Assembly (NCBI RefSeq): GCF_001418255.1
Contig: NZ_LIPV01000013.1
Coordinates: 1-50,837 of the forward strand
DNA length: 50,837 nucleotides
Source: Thiomonas bhubaneswarensis
Lineage (GTDB): Bacteria > Pseudomonadota > Gammaproteobacteria > Burkholderiales > Burkholderiaceae_C
Direction of reading: 5' to 3'
The notes under the pieces are model-generated. The model ran no database searches. It had not been told where the DNA came from and worked only from the letters and a program-made list of their open reading frames with translations. Shown piece after piece: positions 16,993 to 27,107 of the stretch; positions within the stretch are counted from its first letter, which is position 1, and the number at the start of each line of letters is the position of its first letter. The position numbers were made by a program, and so were the translations under genes.

Positions 16993-18273
16993 TCAGAGTA
17001 GCCAGAAACACGCCATGGCCATTGCGGTAGGCAGCAGCGCCGCGCCCAGCAGCCCCAGCGGGTGGATGGCGCCGCCGTCGAAGGTCTGGCGCAACAGCGC
17101 AATGCCCGCAGGATTGGGAGCATTGGCAATGACCGTGAGGCCGCCGCCACTGACGGCCCCGGCCACCAGCGCGTATTTGAACTCGGGGCTCAATCCCTGC
17201 ACCAGCGAGCCCAGGTAGGTCAGCGCAGCGTTGTCGGTGATGGCGGTGAGCGCCGTGGCGCCGAAGAACACGGCGGTGGCGTCCATGCGGGTGAGCAGGG
17301 GCTGCAGCCACCATTGCTGCAGTCCGCCCAGCACCACAAGACCGCCCAGGAAGAAGCCGACCAGCATGCCTTCCTTGAGCATGAGCGGGTCTTGGAAACG
17401 CGCGTAAGCGGTGACGAATCCGAGGAAGAACAACAGCAGGGGAATGAAGACGACGGGGTGATGGGCGAACACCACCACCCCTGCCAGGAACAGCATGTGC
17501 ACCGCGATGACGCTCAGCGGCGCGCGCAGCGGCGCAGCGGTCTGGCTTTGCACCGCGGGCATGCGATCGAGGATGGACAGTTCCTGCCGGAACAGCAGCG
17601 TGGCGCCCAGCGCGTTGATGGTGACCGCGATCGCCGCCTTCCAGCCGAACTGGCTGAGCATGAACCCCAGATCCCATTGCCAGGTGGACGCCACCATCAA
17701 GACGGGCGGCGCGGCGAAATGGGTCAGCGTGCCGCCGATAGAGACGTTGACGAACAGCACGCCGAGGGTGACGTACTTCAGCCGCGTCGAGACGGCGCCG
17801 CCGAACACCCGTTCACGCAGCAGCAGGGCCGCGAGGGTCATGGCCGCAGGTTCGGTGATGAACGAACCCAGCAGCGGCACCACGATGAGCACCAGCGCAT
17901 AGAACATCACCTCGCCGCGCAGGGGAACCGCGCGCGCCAGCACGTTGACCACGTCCCCGGCGAGCTGAAGAATGGGCCGCGTGCCCGCAATGACCATGAT
18001 GGTGAATACGAACAGCGGCTCGGTGAAATTGCGCGAGTCGAGATAGGCCACCGCCTCGTGATGTCCCAGGCTGAAGAACAGAAACACCATCAGCACCATG
18101 GCCCAGAAGCCGAACACCACTTCGACTTCGCCCAGCAGATGCCACAGCCCGGCATGCGCCGTCTGCCGGTGCGCCAGGTTCTCGAAGAACTTGGTGGAAA
18201 ACGTGTGGAGTACGGCCACGGCAAAAAGCGTGGCACCCAGGTATTGAACGAAAGCGGGCTGGGTTTCTGTCAT
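16993..18273 (-). CDS. Putative Na+/H+ antiporter (12-13 membrane segments)
   Basis: The 426-residue protein is almost wholly hydrophobic, with about a dozen membrane spans. Motifs such as FITEPAAMTLAALLLRE, IGGTLTHFAAPPVLMVA and ALTAITDNAALTYLGSLVQ match the family of putative Na+/H+ antiporters related to the ion-transporter superfamily of NhaD and CitMHS (ITDNAALTYL resembles the NhaD discontinuous-helix motif). The start at 18273 (MTETQPAF) is preferred over one 12 codons upstream on length grounds; no strong ribosome site is visible. Ion specificity is inferred only. Confidence 0.75.
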   Translation of the reverse strand: MTETQPAFVQYLGATLFAVAVLHTFSTKFFENLAHRQTAHAGLWHLLGEVEVVFGFWAMVLMVFLFFSLGHHEAVAYLDSRNFTEPLFVFTIMVIAGTRPILQLAGDVVNVLARAVPLRGEVMFYALVLIVVPLLGSFITEPAAMTLAALLLRERVFGGAVSTRLKYVTLGVLFVNVSIGGTLTHFAAPPVLMVASTWQWDLGFMLSQFGWKAAIAVTINALGATLLFRQELSILDRMPAVQSQTAAPLRAPLSVIAVHMLFLAGVVVFAHHPVVFIPLLLFFLGFVTAYARFQDPLMLKEGMLVGFFLGGLVVLGGLQQWWLQPLLTRMDATAVFFGATALTAITDNAALTYLGSLVQGLSPEFKYALVAGAVSGGGLTVIANAPNPAGIALLRQTFDGGAIHPLGLLGAALLPTAMAMACFWLL

Positions 18274-18398
18274 GGGAATCGTTGGGCTTTCACAGATGAG
18301 GCCAAGCATGAAGGATCATGGCCTCATGGTATCGGCTGACCGTGTGCTCCCCGGCGCGGAGCCATAATGCCGAACAACCGATCAACCGTGAGGTCTCG

Positions 18399-21300
18399 AT
18401 GTCCGCCACTGCATCCACCGTCTGGGAACGACTGCGCCGTGTGCTGCTCAGCCTGCCGGTGCTCATCGCAGCCGGGCTCATCGTGTTTTACCTGGCTTTC
18501 GGCTACCTCGCGGTGGGGCCGCTGGCGCAGCACTACATCCCGAAGCTGGCGCAGTCCAAGCTCGACAGCCGGGCCACGGTGGGCAAGGTGGCGTTCGATC
18601 CGCTGCGCCTGGACCTCACGGTGGACGACTTCAGGCTCGCCACCTCCCAGGGCGTGCCGCTGGCGGGGTTCACACGGCTGTTCGTTGATTTCGCCCCGGC
18701 CAGCCTCTGGCACTGGGCCTGGACCTTTCATCAGATCCGCCTCGACCGGCCCGATGTGAACGTGGCCATCGCCAAGGGTGGGGCGATGAACTGGGATGCC
18801 TTGGTGCGCGCGCTTCAAGGTGGCGCCAAGCCGTCCAAACCGTCGGACACCATCCCGCGCGTGGTGATCGAGCACTTGCAGATTGCAGGCGGCACCTTGC
18901 GCTATGCCGATGCCGATCGTGACCATCCCTATGTCACGCAGCTCACACCGCTCGATGTTCAGATCGATGCGCTGTCCACCCTGCCCAAGGCGCGCGGTGA
19001 CTATGCCATCAGCCTGATGCTGCCCGAGCAGAAAGCCACGCTGCGATGGAAGGGCTACGTCGGCCTCAACCCGCTGGTGTCGGGCGGGCAGGCCGAACTC
19101 ACCGGTCTGGACCTGGCCGCAGCAGCGCACGCCGTGCCGGGTCTGGCGCGCACGCTGCAGATCGCCTCGGGCACCGCCAGCTTGAGCGCCGCCTACAGCG
19201 CGGTGCTGGGCCGAAGTGGCCTTCTTTGGGCGGTCAACGATCTCGGCGCGCAGTTGCGTGGCCTGCAGGCCAAGGCTGCGGATGCATCGGTGCAGTGGCA
19301 AGACCTGCGGGTGGCTCAGGGCAGGGTCGACGGCTCGACGCGCATCGCCTCGCTGCAGACCATCGCCCTCGAGGGTCTGCAGGCCGACTCGGGCAATGCC
19401 CGGCTGACCTTGCAGTCGGCGAAGCTCGATGGCGCGCGTTTCGACGGAGCCACGCGCCAGGCCGGTTTCGGCCCGCTGCAACTGCTGGGGCTCTCCGGGC
19501 AGATCGGGCAGGCGGCGCTGCAGGCCGCGAGTTTGCAAACGCAGGCCGGCACCGGCGATCTGGCCAAGCAGACCGTGCAACTGCCGCAACTGGCGCTTTC
19601 CGATCTGCGCCTGCAGCCGCAGCAGAGCCCGCAGGCGCCGCCCTGGCTGAATTTGACGACCTTGCAGATCGATGCGGCGCAGGCCGATCTGGCGCAGCAT
19701 CGCCTGCAACTCGGCGCGTTGCAGCTCGATGCGGCCCGGCTGCAGCTCAAGCGTCTGGCCGACGGCCAGATCGACCTTGTGCAGCGGCTGAGCGCCGCGG
19801 CGCCACAGGCGTCGCCCGGGCTCAAGACGAGCGCAGCGGCAGCCGCCAAGGCGCCTTCAGCCGCGGCGTGGACGGTGGATGTCGGTCGCGTCGCCGGTAG
19901 GGTGCAGGCTTTGGACTACACCGACCAGAGCTTCAGACAGCCCTTGCAGCTCCAGCTCGCGCACGTCGAACTGAACTCGGCGCTGAGCGCCACGCTGGCC
20001 CCCGGCAGCCCCGCTCAGGTGCAGGCTCGCGATCTGCGCCTGCAGGCAGGCACGCTGCGTCTGGACAGCGCGGGCAGGCCACTGGCGCAGTGGAAGACGC
20101 TGCAACTCGGGGCCACGCAGATCAGCCTGCCCGGCGCCGGTGCGCCCCGCGTGCAGGCCGGGCCTCTGGAGGTGGACGCGCTGCACGCCGACGTGGCGCT
20201 GAACCCCGGCGGGCTCAACTGGGCGCTGGCCTTCCAGCCTGTTGCGGCAGCCCGACCCGCCGCCGCCAAAGCGCCGAGCCGTTCGGGGCCACCTGCCGAT
20301 GTGCAGCTGCAGAGTCTGAGCCTGCGCAATCTCGGTGCCCGCATCGACGACAACACCGCGCCCGCGCCGATCCGCCTCGACCTGGTGCGCGGTCAGGTTA
20401 GCGCGCAGCATCTGAGCCTGGATTTGCGCAAGCCCGTGCCGCTGCAGGTGCGCTTCGCCCTGGCGCAGGGCGGGCAGTTCAGCGCGCAGGGGCAGATCGC
20501 GCCGCAGCCGCTGGCCGGCAAGTTGAAGGTGCGGCTCGATCAACTGGCACTGACCCCCTTCGGCTCGCTGCTCAAGCCTTATGTGCGGCTGCTGCTCACC
20601 AGCGGTACGGCCTCGGCCGAGGGCACGGTGCAGTTGAGCCCGGGGCGGAGCGCGGTGCCGCAGGTGCGGTATGACGGCGTCGCGCAGGTGGACAATCTGG
20701 CGCTGGTCGAGCCCGAGGGGCGTACGCCCTTTCTCGGCTGGCGCAAGCTGGCGGCCACCGGGCTGCGCGTCGATTCCGCGCCGCTGTCGGTGCAGATGAC
20801 GGTGCTGCAGGCGATCGAGCCCTACGGCCGCATCGTCATCAACCCCGACCGCACGCTCAACGTGCAGGCCATTTTGCTGACGCGTAAACCCGTGGCGAGC
20901 CCGCCGTCGTCGCCGGCGCAGGGTGCGGCCGACAAGCCGCTGCCGCTGGCCTTGAACATCGACCGCACGGCCATCGTCAATGCCGACGTGGATTTCACCG
21001 ACCAGTCCATCAAGCCCGATTTCCGCGTGCGCATGCAAAAGCTCAGCGGCGTGATCAACGGGCTTTCGGACGCACCCGACAGCAGCGCGCAGATCGAGCT
21101 CGACGGCCAGGTCAACGACTACGGTCAGGCCAAGGTGCGCGGGCGGCTGCAGCCTTTCCGCGCCACCAACGATACCGATGTCACGCTCGATTTCCGCAAC
21201 CTCGACATGGCGTCGATCTCGCCTTATTCGGGCAAGTTCGCCGGGCGCACCATCAAGTCGGGCAGGCTCGACGCCAAGCTCGAATACAAGATCGAGAAAG

Positions 21301-22226
21301 CGCAGATGCAGGGCAACAACCAGTTCACCATCACCCGCCTGAAGCTCGGCCCCCATGTCGACAGCCCCGAGGCCGTCAACCTGCCGCTCGATCTGGCCAT
21401 TGCCGTGCTTGAAAACAGCGAAGGCGTGATCGACATTGACCTGCCGGTGCATGGCGATCTGAACAACCCGAAGTTCAGCTACGGCGGCATCATCTGGCAT
21501 GCCATCGTCAACGTGCTGACCAAGATCGTCACCGCGCCGTTCCGTGCGCTGGGCGCGCTGCTCGGCGGTGGCGACAACGCCACGCCGCAGGCCGTGCATT
21601 TCACCGCAGGCAGCGCGATACTCGCCCCGCCCGAGCGCGAGAAGCTGTTGCACATTGCCGAGGCCCTGTTCAAACGCCCAAGGCTGGAACTGCAGGTGCC
21701 ACCCACGTACAACGCCCAGCGCGACACGGCCGCGCTGCAGGAGGCCGCCGTCCGCCGCGAGGTGCTGGCCAAGCTGGGCGTGACCGTTCCGCCCGATGCG
21801 CGCCCAGGGCCGCTCGACCTGGGCAACGCCCGCACCCGCAACGCCATCAATGCTCTCTACCTCGATCAGCACCCCACCAGCGCCCTGGACGCGCTGAAAA
21901 AATCGCTGCCCGCGGGCGCCAACGAGCAGGACCTGTTGCAGGCCATGCTGGCCCAACTGGCCAAGGCCGTGACGATTACGCCCTCGACCCTCGACGCGCT
22001 GGCGCAGGCGCGGGCCAAGGCCGTGTTCGCTGCGCTGACCACGGGCACCAAGGCGCTGCCGGTGGCGCGGGTGCAACTGGGCAAATCCGTTCAGGCTGAC
22101 GACAAGACCGATGAAAAAGGCGTGACCCTTACGCTCGGTCTGCGCGCCGGGCAGGGCGCTGCGGGCACTGCGGGCGCGGCAGAAGGTTCACCCGCGGTCG
22201 CCGCGAGTGCGGCTCAGGGCAGGTAA
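18399..22226 (+). CDS. DUF748 / AsmA-like giant envelope protein
   Basis: The 1275-residue protein begins with an N-terminal membrane anchor (residues about 17-40, LPVLIAAGLIVFYLAFGYLAVG). AsmA-like DUF748 repeats follow (KVAFDPLRLDLTVDDFRL, FVDFAPASLWHWAWTFHQIRLDRPDVNVAI, then DRTAIVNADVDFTDQSIKPDFRVRM and LDLAIAVLENSEGVIDIDLPVHGDLNNPKF). It ends in an OmpA-like segment with VHFTAGSAILAPPEREKLLHIAEAL. AsmA-like proteins form long beta-taco channels thought to move lipids between the membranes. The start at 18399 has GAGGT six bases upstream. The stop codon lies within the 3' end of the convergent DUF2235 gene (13-base overlap). Confidence 0.9.
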   Translation: MSATASTVWERLRRVLLSLPVLIAAGLIVFYLAFGYLAVGPLAQHYIPKLAQSKLDSRATVGKVAFDPLRLDLTVDDFRLATSQGVPLAGFTRLFVDFAPASLWHWAWTFHQIRLDRPDVNVAIAKGGAMNWDALVRALQGGAKPSKPSDTIPRVVIEHLQIAGGTLRYADADRDHPYVTQLTPLDVQIDALSTLPKARGDYAISLMLPEQKATLRWKGYVGLNPLVSGGQAELTGLDLAAAAHAVPGLARTLQIASGTASLSAAYSAVLGRSGLLWAVNDLGAQLRGLQAKAADASVQWQDLRVAQGRVDGSTRIASLQTIALEGLQADSGNARLTLQSAKLDGARFDGATRQAGFGPLQLLGLSGQIGQAALQAASLQTQAGTGDLAKQTVQLPQLALSDLRLQPQQSPQAPPWLNLTTLQIDAAQADLAQHRLQLGALQLDAARLQLKRLADGQIDLVQRLSAAAPQASPGLKTSAAAAAKAPSAAAWTVDVGRVAGRVQALDYTDQSFRQPLQLQLAHVELNSALSATLAPGSPAQVQARDLRLQAGTLRLDSAGRPLAQWKTLQLGATQISLPGAGAPRVQAGPLEVDALHADVALNPGGLNWALAFQPVAAARPAAAKAPSRSGPPADVQLQSLSLRNLGARIDDNTAPAPIRLDLVRGQVSAQHLSLDLRKPVPLQVRFALAQGGQFSAQGQIAPQPLAGKLKVRLDQLALTPFGSLLKPYVRLLLTSGTASAEGTVQLSPGRSAVPQVRYDGVAQVDNLALVEPEGRTPFLGWRKLAATGLRVDSAPLSVQMTVLQAIEPYGRIVINPDRTLNVQAILLTRKPVASPPSSPAQGAADKPLPLALNIDRTAIVNADVDFTDQSIKPDFRVRMQKLSGVINGLSDAPDSSAQIELDGQVNDYGQAKVRGRLQPFRATNDTDVTLDFRNLDMASISPYSGKFAGRTIKSGRLDAKLEYKIEKAQMQGNNQFTITRLKLGPHVDSPEAVNLPLDLAIAVLENSEGVIDIDLPVHGDLNNPKFSYGGIIWHAIVNVLTKIVTAPFRALGALLGGGDNATPQAVHFTAGSAILAPPEREKLLHIAEALFKRPRLELQVPPTYNAQRDTAALQEAAVRREVLAKLGVTVPPDARPGPLDLGNARTRNAINALYLDQHPTSALDALKKSLPAGANEQDLLQAMLAQLAKAVTITPSTLDALAQARAKAVFAALTTGTKALPVARVQLGKSVQADDKTDEKGVTLTLGLRAGQGAAGTAGAAEGSPAVAASAAQGR

Positions 22227-23257
22227 GTGACCGGCCGCATGGCGAGAAATCGCTCCAGCGCCGCAGGGCGGTAGTCGGGCAGCGCGGAGTGTCGGCTGAG
22301 CGTGGAGGTATGCACCCCCTCGCGGCTGGCGGGGTTGGCGACCCCGGGCTGGCGTTCGCGTTCGCCCAGCAGCCGGTAGAACGGCGTCATGCTGTTGCCC
22401 ATCGGCGCCGCGGGCTCGCCGTGCGGCGGCAGCAGCGCCGGGTCGAGCGCCAGGCCGCAGCGCTGGGCACGATCGGCCATCCACAGCAGGGCGCTGTCGG
22501 ACAGACCCGTTTGCACCTGCCCGCCCCCCACGTCGCCATGCGTGCCGGGAAACCACGCCTGTTCCACCACCTGATCGGTGGCATGGCTCTGCGTCTGCCA
22601 CAGCGTGGGAACGAAGGGTTTGCGCCGCTCGTCGATGGCCAGCGCCTGGTAGCCGTAGCGCACATGGCTGCTCAGGGCCACGTCGTGAAATTCGTAGAGC
22701 GATTTGGTCCAGAAACGCAGCGGCGTGACCGGAATGCCCAGGGCGCCCACCGTGTCCCACACGCCGATGAGTTCGATCGGCGCATCCGGCCAGGCATAGG
22801 CCTCGCGAAAGGCCTTGGACTGCGGCGCATCGGGGTGGCTGTCGGGCGTGCGGTCGCGGTAGAGCGCATAGGCGTCGCCGATGCGATCGACGAACTGCGG
22901 TCGAAGAATGCCGCAATTGCGAATCAGTCCGCCCACACTGCGCACGGTGTAGGCGCCCCGGCTGAAGCCGAACAGATAGATCGCGTCGCCGGGGTGGTAG
23001 TTCTGCACCAGAAACAGGTAGAGCTCGCGGATGTTCGCCGAGATGCCCATGCCGAAAGCGCCGCCGGTGAGCTTGTCCCACAGGTTGCCCTGTTCGCCCA
23101 GGCCTTTCTGGTAGAACACGATCTGGGCGGTGCCATGGCTGTCTTCCCCGGCCACGGCCACCGAGAGTTTCACCACATTGGTCGGGGTGGCGACGTCCCC
23201 CGCCCGCTGATCGGGCTTGCTCCAGGTGCCGTCGGCAAAGAGGGCGATACGTTTCAT
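22214..23257 (-). CDS. DUF2235 alpha/beta-hydrolase (Tle1-like phospholipase fold)
   Basis: The 347-residue product matches DUF2235: MKRIALFADGTWSKP at the start, the nucleophile elbow GFSRGAY (GxSxG), VWDTVGALGIP with the catalytic Asp region, and the late WFPGTHGDVGGG with His. Some members of this family are type VI secretion phospholipase effectors (Tle1), but no vgrG, PAAR, immunity or chaperone gene lies nearby and there is no signal peptide, so a cytoplasmic housekeeping hydrolase is equally likely. The start at 23257 fits the conserved N-terminus. Its 3' end overlaps the DUF748 gene tail to tail. Confidence 0.85.
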   Translation of the reverse strand: MKRIALFADGTWSKPDQRAGDVATPTNVVKLSVAVAGEDSHGTAQIVFYQKGLGEQGNLWDKLTGGAFGMGISANIRELYLFLVQNYHPGDAIYLFGFSRGAYTVRSVGGLIRNCGILRPQFVDRIGDAYALYRDRTPDSHPDAPQSKAFREAYAWPDAPIELIGVWDTVGALGIPVTPLRFWTKSLYEFHDVALSSHVRYGYQALAIDERRKPFVPTLWQTQSHATDQVVEQAWFPGTHGDVGGGQVQTGLSDSALLWMADRAQRCGLALDPALLPPHGEPAAPMGNSMTPFYRLLGERERQPGVANPASREGVHTSTLSRHSALPDYRPAALERFLAMRPVTYLP

Positions 23258-23397
23258 GGTGAGATGGCGCGCGTCAACGAGGAACCGGCTCGAATGATGA
23301 AGTGCCCCAAAGACCTTGCCCACCCCCAAACCCGGTGCCGGGCGGCGCTTGCTTCGGGGGGATAGACTGAACCCACTTGGCCTGCGAACCCGAACCC

Positions 23398-24129
23398 ATG
23401 CCGACAACGATCCTCATGCCCGCAGAACCCTCACGCGACGACTTGCATCGCATCGTCGATGCCGCCATCACCTCGCGCCGCTCCGTCAGGCGCTTTTTGC
23501 CGACTCCGGTTTCGCGCGAAACCGTCGAGGCCATCCTGCAAGTCGCCTCTCGCGCGCCTTCCGGTACCAACACCCAGCCCTGGCAGGTGCATGTGCTCAC
23601 GGGCGAGGCCAAGGCGCGGCTGTCGGCGTGCATCCTCGCTGCCTACGACGACCCGGTGCAGGCGGCACAGCACACCGACGAGTACGCCTACTACCCCCGC
23701 GAGTGGCGCTCGCCCTACATCGACCGGCGCCGCAAGGTCGGCTGGGATCTGTATGGTCTGCTGGGCATCGCCAAGGGCGACAAGGCCGCCATGCACGCAC
23801 AGCACGGACGCAATTACCTGTTTTTCGACGCCCCGGTCGGCTTGATCTTCACCATCGACCGGGTGATGGAGCAGGGCAGCTGGCTCGACTACGGCATGTT
23901 CCTGCAGAACATCATGGTGGCCGCGCGCGGACGCGGCCTCGATACCTGCCCGCAAGCGGCTTTCACCACCTTTCACCGCGTCATCGAAGACGAACTGAAA
24001 CTCGATGCCGCCACGCAGCAGGTCGTCTGCGGGATGGCGCTGGGCTGGGCCGACCCGCAAGCGGTCGAGAACAAGCTGGTGACCGAGCGCGCGCCGGTGG
24101 CCGAATTCACCCGGTTTCACGAGGCATGA
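23398..24129 (+). CDS. Nitroreductase-family flavoprotein
   Basis: The 243-residue product is a nitroreductase-fold FMN enzyme. The FMN-binding signature ITSRRSVRRFLPTPVSRETVEAILQVASRAPSGTNTQPWQ is clear (given here in parts: RRSVRRFLP; APSGTNTQPW), as is the late GLDTCPQAAF loop. Members reduce nitro compounds, quinones or enones with NAD(P)H. The start at 23398 is tentative; a TTG seven codons earlier is possible. The stop overlaps the ATG of the next gene, and that gene in turn overlaps pncB, so flavoprotein and NAD salvage genes are translated together. Confidence 0.87.
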   Translation: MPTTILMPAEPSRDDLHRIVDAAITSRRSVRRFLPTPVSRETVEAILQVASRAPSGTNTQPWQVHVLTGEAKARLSACILAAYDDPVQAAQHTDEYAYYPREWRSPYIDRRRKVGWDLYGLLGIAKGDKAAMHAQHGRNYLFFDAPVGLIFTIDRVMEQGSWLDYGMFLQNIMVAARGRGLDTCPQAAFTTFHRVIEDELKLDAATQQVVCGMALGWADPQAVENKLVTERAPVAEFTRFHEA

Positions 24130-24395
24130 ACGCGCTGGCCTGGATCGGCGAGACCCGCATCGCGCAGGCGGTGCAGGAAGGCAAGCTCGACAACCTGCCC
24201 GGCGCTGGCCTGCCGCTCGATCTGACCGTGCGCGACGCCGCGCTCGACGCCCAGGCCAGGCTGGGCCTGGAACTGCTCGACCGCGCCCGTCGCGCGCAGG
24301 CCCACACCGACCAAGATCGCCGCGAACGCGCCGCGCTGCGTCTGCTCTGGGCCAAGGCGCTGGCAAGTCAGCGTCGGAATGATTCCAAGCCATGA
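24126..24395 (+). CDS. DUF1992 (DnaJ-like conserved region) small protein
   Basis: The 89-residue product carries the DUF1992 pattern: an [23 protein letters not shown] motif (here split as [13 protein letters not shown] and LPGAGLPL) followed by a charged helix ([21 protein letters not shown]). Function is unknown; the domain also occurs in eukaryotic DNAJC28. It overlaps both neighbours by four bases (ATGA at 24126 and at 24392), so all three genes should be co-translated. No membrane segment is visible. Confidence 0.8.
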   Translation: MNALAWIGETRIAQAVQEGKLDNLPGAGLPLDLTVRDAALDAQARLGLELLDRARRAQAHTDQDRRERAALRLLWAKALASQRRNDSKP

Positions 24396-25609
24396 TCATC
24401 GAATCCCTGCTCGATACCGACCTCTACAAATTCACCATGATGCAGGTGGTGCTGCATCATTTTCCGGGTGCGCAGGTCGAGTACCGTTTCAAATGCCGCA
24501 CCCCTGGGGTCGATCTGGTCTCGCGCCTGCCCGAGATCGATGCCGAACTCGACGCCCTCTGCACCCTGCGGTTCCTGCCCGAGGAACTCGACTATCTGCG
24601 CAGCCTGCGCTTCATCAAGAGCGACTTCGTCGATTTCCTGGAAATCTTCCGGCTGAACCGCCAGCGCATCCGCGCCACGCCCGCGGCAGATCCGGCGGCG
24701 CGGGAGCGCGGCGAGATCGACATCACCATCCAGGGCCCCTGGCTGCACACCATCCTGTTCGAGGTCCCGGTGCTGGCCATCGTCAGCGAGGTTTACGCCC
24801 GGCATGCCCATGCCGACGCCGATCTGCAGGCAGGTCTGCGTCGGCTCGACGACAAGATCGCCCTGCTGCGCACCTCCGAATTGCAGGACTGCCGCATCGC
24901 CGATTACGGCACCCGCCGCCGCTATTCGCGGCGCTGGCAGGCGCAGGTGCTCGGTCGGCTCAAGACCGGTCTCGGCCCGCAGCTGGCCGGCACCAGCAAT
25001 GTACTGCTCGCCAAGGAAATGGGCCTCACACCGCTGGGCACCATGGCGCACGAATACCTGCAGGCCTGCCAGGCGCTGGGCCCGCGCCTGCGCGACACCC
25101 AGGTCTTCGCCTTCGAGATGTGGGCCAAGGAGTATCGCGGCGATCTGGGCATCGCCCTGGCCGACGTCTATGGATTGCAGGCCTTTCTGCGCGATTTCGA
25201 CCTCTATTTCTGCAAGCTGTTCGACGGCGCCCGACACGACTCGGGCGATCCGTTCTCGTGGGGCGACCAGATGATCGGGCACTACGCGAAGCACCGCGTC
25301 GATCCGCGCACCAAAACCCTGGTGTTCTCTGACATGCTGACCATCCCCAAGGTCATCGCGCTGTACCGCCAGTTCCACCAGCGCGTCGGCCTGGCCTTCG
25401 GCATCGGCACCAACCTCATGCACGACCTCGGCTTCGAGGCGCCGCAGATGGTGCTTAAGATGACCCGCTGCAACGGCCAGCCCGTCGCCAAGGTCAGCGA
25501 CGCGCCGGGCAAGAATATGTGCGACGACCCGGCGTATCTGGCCTATCTGCGCGAAGTCTTTCAGATTCCGCAGAGCCAGCTCGTCGAGCACGATGCCGAG
25601 GATGGTTGA
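24392..25609 (+). CDS. pncB: Nicotinate phosphoribosyltransferase
   Basis: PncB converts nicotinate and PRPP to nicotinate mononucleotide in the Preiss-Handler NAD salvage route, with ATP hydrolysis through a phosphohistidine. The 405-residue product has the N-terminal [14 protein letters not shown], the phosphorylated-His segment [11 protein letters not shown], and the [11 protein letters not shown] and GIGTNLM phosphate-binding motifs. The start overlaps the DUF1992 gene by four bases. It ends the nitroreductase-DUF1992-pncB operon. Confidence 0.96.
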   Translation: MIIESLLDTDLYKFTMMQVVLHHFPGAQVEYRFKCRTPGVDLVSRLPEIDAELDALCTLRFLPEELDYLRSLRFIKSDFVDFLEIFRLNRQRIRATPAADPAARERGEIDITIQGPWLHTILFEVPVLAIVSEVYARHAHADADLQAGLRRLDDKIALLRTSELQDCRIADYGTRRRYSRRWQAQVLGRLKTGLGPQLAGTSNVLLAKEMGLTPLGTMAHEYLQACQALGPRLRDTQVFAFEMWAKEYRGDLGIALADVYGLQAFLRDFDLYFCKLFDGARHDSGDPFSWGDQMIGHYAKHRVDPRTKTLVFSDMLTIPKVIALYRQFHQRVGLAFGIGTNLMHDLGFEAPQMVLKMTRCNGQPVAKVSDAPGKNMCDDPAYLAYLREVFQIPQSQLVEHDAEDG

Positions 25610-25640
25610 CCCCAGCTTCTTTGAGTTGGGCTCGGTAGCC

Positions 25641-27044
25641 TTACTCGTCTGCCACGAAGCTTCCGATGCTCAGGGCGAGCTGGGGATTCTTGCGGGTCAA
25701 TATCAAACCGTAGATCAAAGACACGACGAGAACAACGATCGCGACGTAGGGAAAGAGGTTGAAAGGCTTTGGCTGCCCCGGTTCGACCAAGCCCCACAAG
25801 GGCATCAGCATCAGCGCGGTTCCCAGAGCGGGCAGAAGAAAGTGGCGACCAAACCGGAATTCGGCACGATGGTGTTTGCGCATGTAGATGGGTAGCGCAA
25901 GATTGGTGATCAGGTAGGTGAGAATGATAGGAATCGTTCCCAACGTGGCCGCATAGCCGAAAAGATCAACGGGGTGAACGTTCCTGCCAAAGCCTACGAC
26001 GATCAACACTGCAATCGCGATGAATGTCCACATTGCCATGTGAGGCGTCTGATGTTTGGCATGAACGCGCCCAAAGAATTTGGGCAGGAGGCCTTCTCTC
26101 CCGGAATTGAACAAAATGCGGGCCTGAGAGTTGGTCAAGCCGATCAGCGATGAAAAGATGCTGCTCATTCCGGCAAGATAAGCCACGATGAGCAGTGCTG
26201 CGGCAGAGGCCTTGAGCGCATCGACAAAGGGGATTGCCGAAGCGCTGATGGCTTTGACGTCGTGATGAAAGCCAATTTCAGTCGCGTAAGCGAGAAACAC
26301 GTACAGCGCCCCGATGACCAGCGTCGATGAACGCAAGGCACGCGGAACATTGGCGCGGGGATCTTTTGTTTCCTCTGCCAGCATGGCGGAGTTTTCCCAG
26401 CCTATGAACAGGTAGATCGCCAACGGAAACCCCAGGCTCAGACCTTTGAAGCCCCCCGCGAGCTGCGACCATGAGAAAGGCGACAAATTGATCCACTGCC
26501 GGTTCTCCACCAACATGATGATGGCTCCGATCAAAAGCAGGACGAGTTCGAAATAGAAGAACACTGCTGCCCATCGTGTGGAGAGGCCAATGCCTCTCGA
26601 TACGAGAATTCCGACGATCAGGGCCGAGATGATGCTTAGGATTTGCCAAGGGATGTTCAGGCCGAGAAATGCATGCAAGGTGTCGTGCGCCCATCCTCCG
26701 GAAATCACCACGACGGCCGAGGCGCCGATGACGTAGCCGAAGACGACGAAAATCGAAGCGGCGGCGCCTGCAACAGGACCGAATCCCATGCCAATGAACG
26801 TGACGAACGATCCGGTACTGGGCCGGAATTTGGAGAACTCTGCCAGAGTATTGGTCAGAAAAAGCACGACCACCATGGCGGCGATGATGGTGAGCGGCGC
26901 CGCTACGCCTGCGCCTTGCACGATAGTGCCGAACCCGAAATAGAAGCTCATCGCGGGCGCGATATTGGCCAGGGTGGATGCCACGATCTGTGGCAGACCG
27001 AGCGCGTTACGCTGTAGTCGCGCGCCTTGTTGTGGGGTATGCAT
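25641..27044 (-). CDS. APC-family amino acid/amine permease
   Basis: The 467-residue protein has about twelve membrane spans and the APC superfamily opening (ANIAPAMSFYFGFGTIVQGAG, with the substrate-binding glycine-rich first helix). FIGWENSAMLAEETKDPRANVPRAL, characteristic of the amino-acid/polyamine branch, is also present. Substrate is not determined. The gene is visibly less GC-rich than its neighbours, with more A/T-ending codons, which suggests later acquisition or relaxed codon selection. GGAG lies upstream of the ATG. It is divergent from lutC across a 134-base gap with a dyad. Confidence 0.87.
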   Translation of the reverse strand: MHTPQQGARLQRNALGLPQIVASTLANIAPAMSFYFGFGTIVQGAGVAAPLTIIAAMVVVLFLTNTLAEFSKFRPSTGSFVTFIGMGFGPVAGAAASIFVVFGYVIGASAVVVISGGWAHDTLHAFLGLNIPWQILSIISALIVGILVSRGIGLSTRWAAVFFYFELVLLLIGAIIMLVENRQWINLSPFSWSQLAGGFKGLSLGFPLAIYLFIGWENSAMLAEETKDPRANVPRALRSSTLVIGALYVFLAYATEIGFHHDVKAISASAIPFVDALKASAAALLIVAYLAGMSSIFSSLIGLTNSQARILFNSGREGLLPKFFGRVHAKHQTPHMAMWTFIAIAVLIVVGFGRNVHPVDLFGYAATLGTIPIILTYLITNLALPIYMRKHHRAEFRFGRHFLLPALGTALMLMPLWGLVEPGQPKPFNLFPYVAIVVLVVSLIYGLILTRKNPQLALSIGSFVADE

Positions 27045-27107
27045 GGTGTCTCCGTGTAGTCAGTGTTTTATGTGAACGGCAGTTACCCAGCATAAAAACC
27101 AAAGGCA

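Noticed and set aside
19857-22076. 739-codon minus-strand frame inside the DUF748 gene
   Set aside because: It is His/Arg/Gln-rich antisense shadow without motifs; the sense frame matches DUF748.
22214-23257. Type VI secretion effector module
   Set aside because: The DUF2235 fold is present, but no vgrG, PAAR, Hcp, chaperone or immunity gene lies nearby.
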